From contig JASAND010013432.1 in the NCBI GenBank assembly GCA_030248195.1, positions 1 to 64,000 of the forward strand: DNA of 64,000 nt. The letters run 5' to 3'. Source of the DNA: Trissonchulus latispiculum (Eukaryota > Nematoda > Enoplea > Enoplida > Ironidae). Of this stretch, positions 11,401-36,887 are shown one piece after another; within the stretch, counting starts at the first letter, position 1; each line of letters starts with the position of its first letter. Made by a program: the position numbers and the translations under genes. The notes beneath the pieces are model-generated. The model had not been told where the DNA came from. It saw only the letters and a list, made by a program, of their open reading frames with translations, and made no database searches.

Positions 11401-12420
11401 CGGAAAATTTACGGATTTCGAGATATTCGATCCGGAAAATTCCGGATTTTGAAAAATTTGCTCAAAACTAGTCAATATGGTAGTCAAATGAAAGAGCTCG
11501 GCGAGCTGAGTAATTTTTATCATTACCATATTTTCGGGAAATGTTTCTAGCGAAAGTTATGGCCGCAGATTGGAAAATCCGGAATTTCCGGAAAAAACCG
11601 GATTTTCAAAAATTCGTAGAAACATAGGCAATATGGTGCTTAATTGAAAGCTCTTTGAGTCCTGGGACAGATTTCCTGAACGGAAATAACTTAAAAAGTA
11701 TCTGGCAAAATCTATAATACCCCAAAGGGCCGTGTTGTGGGCAACACATTCATGCCACTATGCTAGTTATTATTTATTATTATTTCTTGCCGTATGTGTC
11801 CCCCCCCTCTATCTCGAGATTGGAAAGGGGTAGAGAGGTGGTTGATACCTCATTTTGAAGGTCTTGACTTGAACTGCTCCCGGAAGCGCGGGGAGCCCCG
11901 GGGGAGCAGAGGTGCTCCCGGAGCACCCCCGTGAGTAAAAATGAGTAAAATAAAAAAGTTGTCCAAATGAGCTAATATTGGTATCATTCGAAAGCTCTCA
12001 GCGAGTAATGAAAAAGTTGTAATAGGGTCAAGGCCTGAAAATGCACCCATTTTGAGTTATGAGGCGAAAAATGGCCAAAAACGGCCAAAATGGCTCAAAA
12101 TTGAAAATTCTCAGATCGGGCTCATATCGGCATCATTTGAAAGCTCTCGTTGCGTAGATAAAAGTTTGTAATACGGACAAAGCACCAAAATGTACAGAAA
12201 ATGAGTTACGGGGCCTCAAAGGGGTCAAAAATGGCCAAAACCGGCAAAAATGGGTCAAAATTGAAAATTGTCGGATCCGGTTGATACCGGTGTCATTCGG
12301 AAGCTCTCATTGAGTAGATAAAAAGTTGTAATAGGGCCAAAGCCCTTAAATGTACGCAGCTTCAGATATGACTCCTGATAAGAGGAAATATGCCAGCGGC
12401 AACCCATTCATGCCACTTTG
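8171..12420 (+). mobile_element. Tandem array of ~0.7-1.0 kb repeat elements bounded by CTTGTT
   Basis: Five diverged units can be seen with boundaries near 9400, 10210, 11040 and 11745. A unit begins with a hairpin or its remnant and a TTATTATT run, then C7 and TCTCGAGATTGG. It continues as a body with repeated GTATCATTCGAAAGCTCTC, GAGTAGATAAAAAGTTGTAA and GGCCAAAA, and ends AGCGGCAACCCATTCATGCC plus a short tail and CTTGTT. AGCGGCAACCC at the right end is the exact inverse of GGGTTGCCGCT at the left end. No protein-coding capacity is seen; 60-90-codon frames here are repeat shadows. The hairpin, internal minisatellite-like body and tandem growth resemble non-autonomous Helitron/Helentron-type elements, but no diagnostic Helitron end was established. 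Confidence 0.75.
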
Positions 12421-12549
12421 CTTGTTTTCCTTAATTTACAACCTCAACGCCACTCATGCATTTTATAGGCTAGTTTCCGTGTTTGTACAACCTGCCTGAG
12501 AGTACTCATATGTATTTTACATGCGACGAAGGAGCATTTTTGGTTCTTG

Positions 12550-12882
12550 TATATACAACTTGAATGCGTATATATCATAGGTATCGCGGCAGCTGTTCCG
12601 GCTAAATTTCGGCACCTGGATGGACCAAAACTTTTGAAAATTTCAAAGTTCCAAAAATTAACAGGGAAGCAGCGGGACACCTTCGACATTTATATACACC
12701 TTCGAAACCTGACAGGGGGGCGGCCGCCTCGACATTTACAACACCTTCGAAACCTGACAGGGGGGGGGGGCGGCCGCCACGGCCCCCCCCCCCTACGTAT
12801 GCATACTTTACAGATATCTTACACGAGTACGAGATACACCCGTTCTAGCTGTATAATTACTAGTTATTGTGTTTATTTTTAG
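12550..12882. other. Calmodulin intron segment with a short tandem repeat
   Basis: CACCTTCGAAACCTGACAGG followed by a G-run and CGGCCGCC occurs twice (about 12702 and 12742). 12608-12680 is the inverse of 1448-1515. A pyrimidine-rich stretch and AG at 12881-12882 make the splice acceptor of the next exon. Confidence 0.6.
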
Positions 12883-27058
<14,176 letters not shown>

Positions 27059-28481
27059 AGTCTGTAAATTCTCAGTTCATCGCGGCTGTTACTAAGAACA
27101 GTTTCCATAAACTTTGTATAACTTCTTCTCCTTAGCCTCCTCCCATCCACGTAATTATGTAAAAACAATACCGACAACAACCAACAGATCAATTCTGCCT
27201 GCACTGATTTCAAGGAAATAGTTTAGTTTCGCTAATTGGATTTTGCATGGACAGTGAGTGATGGGTTCTTGGTCTTGTAGTTAGCTTGATTGTTCCAGGA
27301 TTTGTTCAACAAATATATATATATTTTATATTCGTATACATTCTGTTTCGACTTGTCGTGCAAACTAAGTTTTAAATTTGGTATTTTTGAATTTTTGAGT
27401 TGAGTCTAGTTTTCCTGAGAGAACCTGTAAAGCAGCTGTGTCCTGAACTTGGAGTAGTTCCGATTTGTTGGTTGTTTGTTTTTGCTAAAGTTGTATTTGT
27501 ATGTGACTATATAATGCGTCAAACCGACATGGACATATAAGGTCATAGTATTCTTTTCTGTCATTCTGTTTCCTTGAACTAAAGAACGAAATTAGATTTC
27601 ATGCGCTTCTGTAAAGCAACGGTGAAATGAAATATATATACGAAATTGTCTGATTGAACTGCATTGTTGAAATACATTAGAGTCTCGCTTCCATAGTCGT
27701 AGCTGGCGTGCGGTTCCAATAAGTGGAATATGTGCATTTATATATTTCTTTTCATTTTTGTGTAGTTATTCGCTTAATATAAACATAAATTTGTGGCTTT
27801 GGTAGGTTATTTAATCCCCTTTTTGCGTTTTGTTGGTGTTTTGTGATTGTGCACTTCTTTTGTCTGTTTTGCTTGTTTCTTCAAAGCCGTAGCAACGTCG
27901 TTGCTTTTTGTGTCCATTTGGTGTTTTTTGTAATATAATATGCGTATTTCTGTATATGTAATTTGAACGGTCAGCAGTGTGCATAGAACATCTTAAAAGG
28001 CTTTTGTAATTTCAGGAATGTTTTGAAGGATTTTCTGAAGCTTCGGAAAAGCATAATTATATAAGTGTTGTTCTGGAATATTTAAACTCATAGTACACTT
28101 TATTCTTGTTTTCTAAGAGATTTGGAAAATAAAGCAAAATCTGGTTGGAGGAACTGAAGATTTGTAAACGTCGAGTCGAGGCACATTCTTTCTTGCAGTC
28201 GATTCTGTTGATGCAAAATGCAACGTGCAACTTCAATATATATTTGGTTTGTTTTTTCTTTTTCTTTTCACCGCTCCTGGTTTTGTTTCCGTGTATGTGG
28301 GTTTTGTTTGTTTTGTGAGCCAAAACTTTCGGACAGCCAGAATTGAGCTATAGTGGATTCTTTTCCTGAAAAGTGTGCGGGAGTTGGAAAGCCTTGTTTG
28401 CTTACTTAGCTGTTTGGTCTTCTGTCCACCAATTGTGTGTTCTCCGCATCAAAATGTTCAAAACTTGCAGAGCATTGCTTA
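27059..28481 (+). other. Probable calmodulin 3' untranslated and flanking region
   Basis: Non-coding, U-rich sequence. AATAAA at 28128-28133 is a possible polyadenylation signal, but the true 3' end cannot be fixed from sequence alone. Confidence 0.4.
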
Positions 28482-28489
28482 CAGATACC

Positions 28490-28890
28490 AAGAGTACATA
28501 ATAACTAAGAGTGTGACAAGCGTCACACTCTTAGTTACTAAGCTCGGGACATCATCTGCACGATAACGGCCCACCCCCCCCCCACAAATTAGACCCCAGT
28601 GACCCCCCCCACAAATGAGTACCTAGTACACATTTGTGTACCATCACTCGCTTCTATCTTTATGTGTTGAAGTCAAAAACGTTCTATCAGCAGCTGGCCA
28701 CTTTCGAGCTTCAACACATAAAGATACAAGCGAGTGATGGTACACAAATGTGTACTAGGTACTCATTTGTGGGGGGGTCACTGGGGTCTAATTTGTGGGG
28801 GGGGGTGGGCCGTTATCGTGCAGATGATGTCCCGAGCTTAGTAACTAAGAGTGTGACGCTTGTCACACTCTTAGTTATTATGTACTCTTG
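28490..28890. mobile_element. 400-bp near-perfect palindrome (foldback element)
   Basis: The arm 28490-28672 is the near-exact inverse of 28709-28890, with a 36-bp loop. The outer end is AAGAGTACATAATAACTAAG. CAGATACC is repeated on both sides (28482-28489 and 28891-28898), consistent with a 7-8-bp target duplication. A second, inner palindrome GTGTGACAAGCGTCACAC lies in each arm. Confidence 0.9.
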
Positions 28891-28898
28891 CAGATACC

Positions 28899-29643
28899 TA
28901 ACCGGCAACTACTTTGGGCAATTTTATTTGATAGAATTGATTTATAGAGAACTACTGGCCAAACAGAAGATAAGTATATAAACCTGGCTTAGATTGGTTC
29001 TACAGTTCCCCTGAATAGCTGAGAAGAGTCAGTGTCCTGAATTTATATACCTTTTACCACAAAATGACTTTTATACTATGTTTCATGAAATTTTTTGGAA
29101 GGATCGGATAGACTGTTTACTACAAACTGAATGGGTTATCTTGATATCCGTGGATTCTGTTCAATGTCATGGTTCTTGAAAGTAAACTGGATCCCGTTTT
29201 TTTTGTTTAGGAAATACGTAGGACAGAGAAACTAACTTTTATGTCTACCTACCGGAGACGAGGATTCGCTACTAGGCAGGATCTCCATTCCAAGTCCGAG
29301 TCCATCATTAATATCGCATTAGTCTTTAGCCAATCCCAGCCCACTGTCCATGCCCCATTAGATTTGACAGAGTGTTGTCTATGCCCTTAGCCCACCCACT
29401 TCTTAAATCAGGGCCAGAAACTTTTGAGTCGTGATCCCTCCCTGGGTAGACTATATTTTTGAGCTAGGTCTCACTTTTGTCCGCTCTGGACTATTTCTGA
29501 AATTCAATTTTGTAGTAGTGTCTATGCTGGAAGCTGCCGCTGCTCACCAATTTTTGAGACATGGGAATATAGTTTGCGATAAAATTGCATTTTCATGCAG
29601 CTTCATGGTCTCAATTGCTGGAGAAAATCTGCATCTACTTCCA
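28899..29643. other. Non-coding, nothing recognised
   Basis: No element ends or credible gene. The 96-codon frame at 29431-29721 runs into the adjacent TCAGAATTTCATTAG repeats and is not supported. Confidence 0.4.
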
Positions 29644-31015
29644 TCAGTCAGAATTTCATTAGTCAGAATTTCAACAATCAGGATTTCATTAGAACGTCAA
29701 TTGTCAGAGTTTAAATTTTGAAATCGTACAAGTTGAACTTTCATTTGTCAAAATTTCATTAGTCAGAATTTCGTAGGTCAGAATTTATTTTCCTGGTTTC
29801 CTCAAAAGTGACAATTTTAAGAAATTTCGAGGCGCCAGCCTAGCCTACTCCAAGGCCCGGGCACAACTCAAGTGGTGCATGGACCCTTGATAATGATTTG
29901 TGTCGGTACTAAGCGTGGGCACGAATAGTAAAACTGGTATTCGAATATTCGCCACTATTCCTGGGGTACTAGTCGAATTCAAAAACGGCAATTACTAAGT
30001 CTTAATTTACATTTGCAATGCATGCATGTTTAACTGCTGAAAGTTTGCGAATAAGCTCAAGAACCCTTCTGGGAGCAGTGGCAGCAAACTACAGTCACAG
30101 CATTTATGTGGTCAACATAGTGGAATGGTGTTCATGGAACACAATTTCACTTGGTAAAATTGCGCGATAATCTGGTTGAATTGGATCAGAACAATACACA
30201 GACGGTTCAAGACATTTTGAAAGCGCCAATAGTGCAACAATATGTGCTCTGGAGCGCAGATCGCCAGTTAAAGTGCAGTAAAATATTTGGTCAACTACAA
30301 ACGCTGTTGTAGGTTAGAAATCTCCATGATGTAAGACGCGTGTGCACGTATGGACGTTAGGACAAGAACTTTGCAAGTTTAGTACACATAAATATATTCT
30401 ACTTTTTGTGAGTTCAGTTTCATTTTAATGCAGAATCCAGCAAAAAGTCCGAAAATTCGCCTGAATATTGGATATTTACTTAGAAATTAACGAATAATTT
30501 GAAATTCACTCGAATAATTCGAATATTCGTTCGAATAGTTCAAATATTCGTTCATCAAATTATTCGTTAACTATTCGCGAATAGTAAACGACTATTCGAA
30601 TATTCATGGTATTCGCGAATATCGAATTATTCGCGAATTATTCGATATTCGTGCCCATGCTTAGTCGTTACTGATTCTCTCGGATTCGTACGAAACAGCC
30701 TATACGTTATTTCCTGCTTGGATGATATTGGTAGGCTGACCCACCCAAACCCAGTAGTGGGGAATCCTTCGAAAGGAAATCTTTGCTGCTAGCTGTTAGT
30801 CGATACAACACACTCGCATATTCCAGTCGACTTGTCTATTTTATTAAATTATCATCAAGGTCAGCCTTCTTGTTGCGTTTGCAACATTCTGACTAATGAA
30901 GTTGGAAATTCTGACTTATGGAATTCTGTCAAACGAAAGTTCAACTTATATTATTTACAAAATAAATTCTCATGTGTTAATGAAACGCTGACTTATGAAA
31001 GTATGAAAAGTTAAT
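29644..31015. repeat. Inverted arrays of TCAGAATTTCATTAG flanking a hAT-like element
   Basis: 29644-29790 contains five or more diverged copies of TCAGAATTTCATTAG. 30885-31015 contains the inverse (CATTCTGACTAATGAAGTT and relatives). They look like the arms of an inverted-repeat element into which 29910-30663 inserted. Confidence 0.6.
29910..30663. mobile_element. hAT-like element with CGAATATTCG subterminal arrays
   Basis: TAAGCGTGGGCACGAATA pairs with TATTCGTGCCCATGCTTA. Flanks GTCGGTAC (29902-29909) and GTCGTTAC (30664-30671) differ at one base. The right subterminal 180 bp is an array of ATTCG/CGAAT motifs. No transposase in 754 bp. Confidence 0.87.
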
Positions 31016-31237
31016 TTCTGACAACTGAAAATAAACGAAAATTTGGTCATGTTTTTGCAAAACCTACATTCTGTATGATAGCAGAGCAGACCACGGGACA
31101 GGAAGATAACCATGCCTCCGATAATTAGCCTCTGTCAAACCTTCAAATCGACACCTTTAGTTTGCGGCCTGCGTAGTTTAAGGTGGTGATCTGGATCTCA
31201 CAGATACCAATTATCTGAGGCATGATCATCTTGCAAC

Positions 31238-31595
31238 TAGAGTTGTTGGCCGGCCGAGGAAAACCCGGCCGGCCGGGTCAGAAGCAGCCGGCCGGCCGGC
31301 CGGCCGGTCTTCCCATAAAGGACGCTACCTGGTTTTATCTGTTATACATAACCAGGAGTAACTCCATGCATCAATTAATGCTAAATATTTTGCAAAAAAC
31401 GAGAAAATTAGGACAAAACTGGTACCGGCCGGCCTTTTTTGACCGGCCGGCCGACCTGTTTGACCCGTCCGGCCGGCCGGCCGGTTTGCATCACCCGGCC
31501 GGCCGGCGGGGTTCACGGCCGGCCGGCCGGGTTCACAAGCTCGGCCGGCCGGGTCCGGCCGGCCGAGTCAAAAAACCGGCCGGCCAACAACACTA
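31238..31595. mobile_element. hAT-like element with GGCCGG subterminal arrays
   Basis: TAGAGTTGTTGGCCGGCC and GGCCGGCCAACAACACTA are inverted repeats. CTTGCAAC (31230-31237) and CTTCCAAC (31596-31603) are an 8-bp duplication with one mismatch. GGCCGG repeats dominate both arms, which explains the open frames rich in Arg, Pro, Ala and Gly. Confidence 0.88.
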
Positions 31596-31949
31596 CTTCC
31601 AACTGCTATCCTGTAGGCTGCTACCACAAAAATGTAGCTTTTGCATAAACCCGACAAAATTGTTTCCAGCGATTGTGGAGCAATTAGTATGCATGCTAGA
31701 GAAATGCCTTGCCACCTAGCAGATGTATTTTACGTTGAGATACCCCGGGACCCTTTTTTAGTTGACCCGATTGCTGCTTACTAGCTAAAGTGGTCCCTTG
31801 TCAAAGTTGGAAAAAATTGGCGAAATCCAGGTTGCGCCTACCTTTTAGCAAATTTCTTTATAACGAAGAGAGGTTTCACAATAATTAAAAATGGTTCCCA
31901 GCTATTTATAGAGGTATCTAATGATATAGCAGATGTAGGGTTGCGCCGT

Positions 31950-33250
31950 TAGCAAAATTACATGGCCGGGGCCTTCCCAGACTGCGGGACCGGGGACCGG
32001 GCCCGGCCCGGCCCAGAGATGGACGCGGGCCGCGGGAGCCAGCGGGATCCCGCGGGACGGGGCGGGATGGGACGACAACCTTTGTCCCACGGGATCCCGC
32101 GGGACAAAAATTTCTTATACCTATGTTATTTACTTCAAAATTAGGGAATTTTTACATGAGAAAGCTACATAACAGTTTTGAAAACATTACAGTCACACTT
32201 CAAATTATTCTATAAAATTAAATTTCATTTGCTGTGCTAGTTGGCGTATATTTTCTGATTGAAAGTTTATTGTTTAATTTTGAGTATACGCAACGCAGGT
32301 AATGTAAATGATTTCGAAGTTTTATAAAGTGTTGATTATGTATAACCAGTTATGGGTTTTATTTTTGACTTAAAGACGTGACAAAGCTAGAGACTTTTGA
32401 AACTTGGCTTTATCTGCATTGCCTAATTTAATCAGTTATAATTTGCAAACCAGATAGTTCTAACAGTGCAATGCAATAATCATGGAACCGATGAGAACAA
32501 ACACTATTCTGCTGGAGACCATATTGAACGAACCTCAAGCTGCGAAAATTATGAAGCGCAAGTTAAATTTTAAAACATGCAAATGATGTACCAGCATCAC
32601 ATTGAAATTAGACCCTAAAAGTTTTAGTTTTAAGCCAAAAATTTCTGGGAAATAATCTGTAAGAAATTAAGAAAACCGGATCCAAGCTCTTGACCCAGTG
32701 ATCCGATCCGAAAAATGCCCCAAATTGACACGTGACCCGGTTCCATCGCTTTTGTATCGCAGTAATTTTCTGATTCCGCTAAATTTGATTTTATTTGGCC
32801 AATTTGACCAATATTTTGAAATCAACAATTGATATTGTTTGCTTGTAGACGATATAAGCATTTCACATTTTTACACACAGCAGATTATTTGAACAATAAA
32901 TTAAGTACTGGCTTTGCATCTTAGCAAGAAAAAATAAATAGCGTAAAGTTTACAGAAGAAACTTATTCTAAATTTTCATATCAAATTAGTATTAATTACC
33001 ATTAATTTTAGCTAATGAACCAATTAAGAAATTATGCGGAATTTTGCGGGACGGGCATTATCAAATTTGCGGGACTGCGGGATCCCGCAGGACGGGACAA
33101 GCAAATTGAGTGCGGGACGGGACGGGACGGGACGAAAAATTTCGTCCCGCGTCCATCTCTGGCCCGGCCCCGTTACATGGCCCTGGTCCCGGCCCTGTTA
33201 CACGACCCCGGTGGCCCCACGGTCCCAGCGGCCCCAGACTCCATTTAACA
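31950..33250. repeat. GC-rich host element split by the 32014-33161 insertion
   Basis: 31965-32013 and 33162-33240 are runs of GGCCCCGGTCCC-like sequence containing TTACATGG on both sides. A related GC-rich block is at 35650-35855. The outer ends were not resolved. Confidence 0.5.
32014..33161. mobile_element. hAT-like element with GCGGGAC subterminal arrays
   Basis: CAGAGATGGACGCGGG pairs with CCCGCGTCCATCTCTG. The duplication GCCCGGCC is exact (32006-32013 and 33162-33169). Both arms carry repeated GGGAC/GCGGGATCCCGC. The 1.15-kb interior is AT-rich without a recognised gene. Confidence 0.92.
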
Positions 33251-33959
33251 GTCTTTTGCAAGTGTATTGGCACTATACCATACACTGGCAGTCTTAATGC
33301 TTTGTTCGGATACCAATTTTAATAAATATAGTGTTTATTTCTGCTTGATCAGGAATGTATAAAATAAAAATTAGTATGTTTAGTGCATTGTGACTTATCT
33401 CTCTATTCAGAAGTCCTATCTTCAGCACACACCTAGTTTGGGTAAGATTTTTGTGCCCAAATTATGAAAATTATGTTTATAAACTATTTAAACAGCAGAA
33501 CTGAAGCCTCCACGCAGTCTTTGTCTGCTAGCAATCTAAGCGGTTGTAGATTTTTGAGCACTAGTGTTGCTTGGGAGCTGCACAGGTACATTAGGGAATT
33601 AAGGTTGCGCTTGACAGGGGAATCATGAAATGACAATAAAGGTTTGCCTTTCCCTATAATTTGGAACGAAGTACGTTTAAGAACGTAGGTTGTATTTCTG
33701 AACCAAATATTGTATTTGCGCTACGTTATCATTTTGTTTGCTACGTAAAGGGAAGCCTGACATTGCTGAGAAATCAGAAACATTTACTTAGGCATTTCAG
33801 AAAATAATTTCGGTTCGATATCGGAAGAAATAACTAATGCAAAGTCATGTGACATTGTAAAGAAAACTTTAGGCTTACAGCGTTTAGCCGAGCTACGAAG
33901 AGAAGGACATGTTTTACAATTGAATAATATCAGGCTTACAACGGAATATTGACCCTCCA
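33250..33959. other. Non-coding, nothing recognised
   Basis: No gene or element ends seen. The 80-codon minus-strand frame at 33784-34026 overlaps the GGACGCAA repeat and is not credible. Confidence 0.4.
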
Positions 33960-35370
33960 GACTGGACGCAACGTTTCTTATCTGGGCGCAACAAAATTTT
34001 AACGGGACGCAAGCTAGACGCAACATTATTTCGGGAGAAAATTAACTTTTGTAAGAGTAAAAACTATAATGTTTCCAGTACCAATTTTCCGTTTTTTCCA
34101 AAAATTTCTTCGAGTCTGGGGGCTCCGCCCCCAGACCCCTGGTGTTTACCACTTTGTCGTGGAATGCCAAGGTGCAAGGTCATGTCTCAATGTTATTTGT
34201 TAAGTCGTCGTTGTCCACCTGTATCCATAGATCTTTTTGAACTCGCAAATTTCACATCAATACGTGAAACATTACAATGTGCATAAACCGTGAACATTTG
34301 AGTTTTTAACACAATTTTGAAGAATAATACTACACCACGCATACACGCTGCAATTTATGCAAAGAACGAAGTAGCATTTGATGCTTTAGTTAGATGTAAC
34401 AGATACCAAATTAATTCTTTTCAACATTTTCATTACGGATTTATTCCTAATTGCAAAAAAATCTCCAACTTCTGGGGGCCCCAGACCCCCCGCTGATCTT
34501 TTATTCTAATCTTTCGAGGAATCAGTAATTCTCAGAGTTTTGAAAATGGACTTTGTGTTTTCATATTTACTACCTTTCTTCTTAGTGATGTTAATTTAAT
34601 AACTATTTCATTAATTTTTAATACCGTAATTAGTTTATCTATAACATTGAAACATCAGAATAATGTGTGTCACTACAATCGAAAATTACGCACAAAATGC
34701 GTTAAATGCTCCAGACGCTAAATTAATCTTTTTAAACATTTCCATTACGGATTCAATTCGTAATTGCCAAAAATCTCCAACTTCTGGGGGGCTCCGCCCC
34801 CCAGACCCCCCGGTGCTCACTTTCAATACTGTTTTCAGGGATCAGAAGTTCTCACAGTTTTTTAAACTGAATGTATGTTTGATATTTACTACCTTTTTCT
34901 CAATGCTATTCCTAAATATTTCATTAATTTTTATACTTCAGTTAGTTTATGTATGACATTGAAATATCGGAATAATGTGTGTCAATAACATTGAAAATTG
35001 CTCAAGGTATTGCGTTAGATGCAACAGATGCCAAATAAAATCTTTTTAAACATTTCCATTGCGGATTATTCTGGAATTGCAAAAAATTCTTCAACTTCTG
35101 GGGGGCTCCGCCCCCTAGACCCCCCGTCGTGTACATTGCCCTCATCGCTGTTCTATAGCTACATTTGTATTTCTGCATTAATGTTAAGCAGCATCAACTT
35201 TCTAAATATATAGTCTAAATAGTGTTACACTAAAGAAATTGTCAAAATTTTGTTATAAATCAATTTTTTGCACAGAAAACACGATAAAACAAAAATTCTA
35301 CCTGGACGCAAAATTTCTTAACCGGACGCAACTTAAACTTAGCGGGACGCAAGGTTGACGCAAATCCGAA
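33960..35370. repeat. GGACGCAA-bounded repeat with four G/C hairpin units
   Basis: A ~64-bp block of GGACGCAA and GGGACGCAAG copies is present in direct orientation at 33962-34024 and 35303-35366. Between them, four diverged units at ~310-350-bp spacing each contain TTTCCATTACGGATT-like sequence and a CTGGGGGGCTCCGCCCCC hairpin with AGACCCC (about 34116, 34483, 34782 and 35097). Confidence 0.7.
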
Positions 35371-35649
35371 AACCAAAAAACCCTGTTTCAAACTCCAAGC
35401 AAACATGTCAAGCTCTAATAAAATAAATATAATAAGCCAAAATATATAGAAAACTGAAACATGTGACTTAAACTTTATCTGCACGTCACAGCAAGCACAT
35501 ACAGGCAAATTTAAGTAAGTTTGAAAACAATCAGAAATTATTATCTGGCTGGCACATCGTCACGGTCAAAGAGAAACGTGTGCTACGTACGCCAAGAAAT
35601 ATCCATATGCACAGCAGAAATATACAATAAAGTGTGTTATATACATTCG

Positions 35650-35855
35650 GACGGCCCGACGGGACCTACGGGGCCGACGGGACCTACGGGGCCGACGGGC
35701 CGTCTGGGCCCACGGGGCCGCGTAACGGGGCCGAGCCCAAAAGTTAACGGGGCCGGGCCGTTGGAAAAATTTGCGGGGCCGGGCTGTTGGAAAAATTGGC
35801 GGGGCCGGGCCGTTGGAAAAATTAGCGGGGCCGGGCCGAGTTGGGGCCGGTGTCG
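35650..35855. repeat. GC-rich tandem repeats (GACGGGACCTACGGGGCC; CGGGGCCGGGCCGTTGG)
   Basis: Two short motifs are repeated in tandem; the second alternates with AAAAATTNGCGG spacers. This is probably a subterminal array of an element like those nearby, but no opposite end was found. Confidence 0.6.
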
Positions 35856-35954
35856 TATAATATTTTCCCCCCGTGATATTTTCCCCTATAGGGTATAATA
35901 TTTTTCCCCCGTGATATTTTCCCCTCTTTCAGCTATAATATTTTTCCCGTGTGC

Positions 35955-36118
35955 ATTCATAAGCGAGAATTGCTTTAGTGAGAATTGCTTTAGTGAGAAA
36001 ATGCGCGTTTGTTATTTCAAAAGTTGGCTTAAGTGAGAATGTCCAAAATTCAAATTTTGCTTTAGAGAGAAATTGCTTTAGAGAGAATTGCTTCAGCGAG
36101 AATTGTTTAGAGAATTTG
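35955..36118. repeat. GAGAATTGCTTTAG short tandem array
   Basis: About eight diverged copies of a 13-15-bp unit GAGAATTGCTTTAG. The same unit recurs near 45.8 kb and, in variants, at 42.2 and 49.3-49.7 kb. Confidence 0.8.
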
Positions 36119-36119
36119 C

Positions 36120-36685
36120 TAAGCATCATAAACAAGGCAATTTTCGATTTATTTATTTATTTTCGAAAATTATTTCGACAAGTTGACCACTTGCAATTTG
36201 TAATGACCGAATAAATTATTTTTGTATGAAATACATGCTAAGTATTATTACCAGTTTAATAGTATAATTTTGTAATTGTGTTTAAAATTGCAATGATGTA
36301 AATCGAAACAAAAGTCAACAATATCAATTCGGAAAATTGATTATGGTGTGAACTATTTTCTGATATTCTCCTTGATTTTCACTCAAAATTATCTAAATTG
36401 CAGCGCTACCTTTATGAACGGTAAATGAAAAATTGTACTCTCGTGTAGGAACCTCGGTTCCTTAGCTAAATTGTTCCGCCATTAAAACTGGGCGCAAAAG
36501 TTAGTTTTCTTCTCGTTTCTGCAGAGCGCGGTCGCTTCTTGAAATTTGTCAGCCAACCATTCTTGGGAATTTCTACGGGGCCTGACCCCTTTCTCCTCTA
36601 ATTTGGTTTGGGTCTCGGGTTTGTTCTTTTTGCTTGTTTTCGTCAATATTTTTGTGCTTCTGTAAAGTGGATATGGAAAATATTA
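36120..36685. other. Non-coding, nothing recognised
   Basis: AT-rich spacer between the short tandem array and the left repeat of the Penelope-like element. Confidence 0.45.
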
Positions 36686-36887
36686 TATATTATGAATATA
36701 TTAAAAATATATTCTGATATGGAAAAGTTACCAAAAAACGCGACAAAATCAGGCCAGTTGCACAAAATTTGTTTAAAATTTAACTAGAAAAATCCGATTG
36801 AAAGAGATACAGATTATAGCAATCGATGCAGGATACATAGGCCCGCGCAGGCAAACTTTTGAAATTTGAATGCCAAAAATTCAACTA
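36686..36887 (+). repeat. Left pseudo-LTR of the Penelope-like element
   Basis: 202 bp, matches 40719-40922 at all but a few positions, including GCAATCGATGCAGGATACAT and CCGCGCAGGCAAAC. It ends ATGCCAAAAATTCAACTA, and that ATG opens the frame to 37157. Confidence 0.93.

Larger units (their letters stand above)
6393..12549. mobile_element. Long-arm inverted-repeat element, right arm split by a 4.25-kb insertion
   Basis: The left arm 6393-6575 (CAAGAACCAAAAATGCTCC to GGCTCATATTGGCGT) is matched in inverse by 8112-8170 plus 12421-12549. The split in the right arm is exactly where the 8171-12420 array sits, with CTTGTT duplicated at 8165-8170 and 12421-12426. Removing the insertion restores arms of about 183 and 182 bp. 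The original element was therefore about 1.9 kb and itself holds another inverted-repeat element at 6713-7830. Confidence 0.88.

Noticed and set aside
28128..28133. Definite calmodulin polyadenylation site
   Set aside because: A single AATAAA in an AT-rich region is not enough; reported only as a possibility.
31222..31719. 165-codon Pro/Gly/Ala/Arg-rich frame
   Set aside because: Generated by GGCCGG arrays of a hAT-like element.
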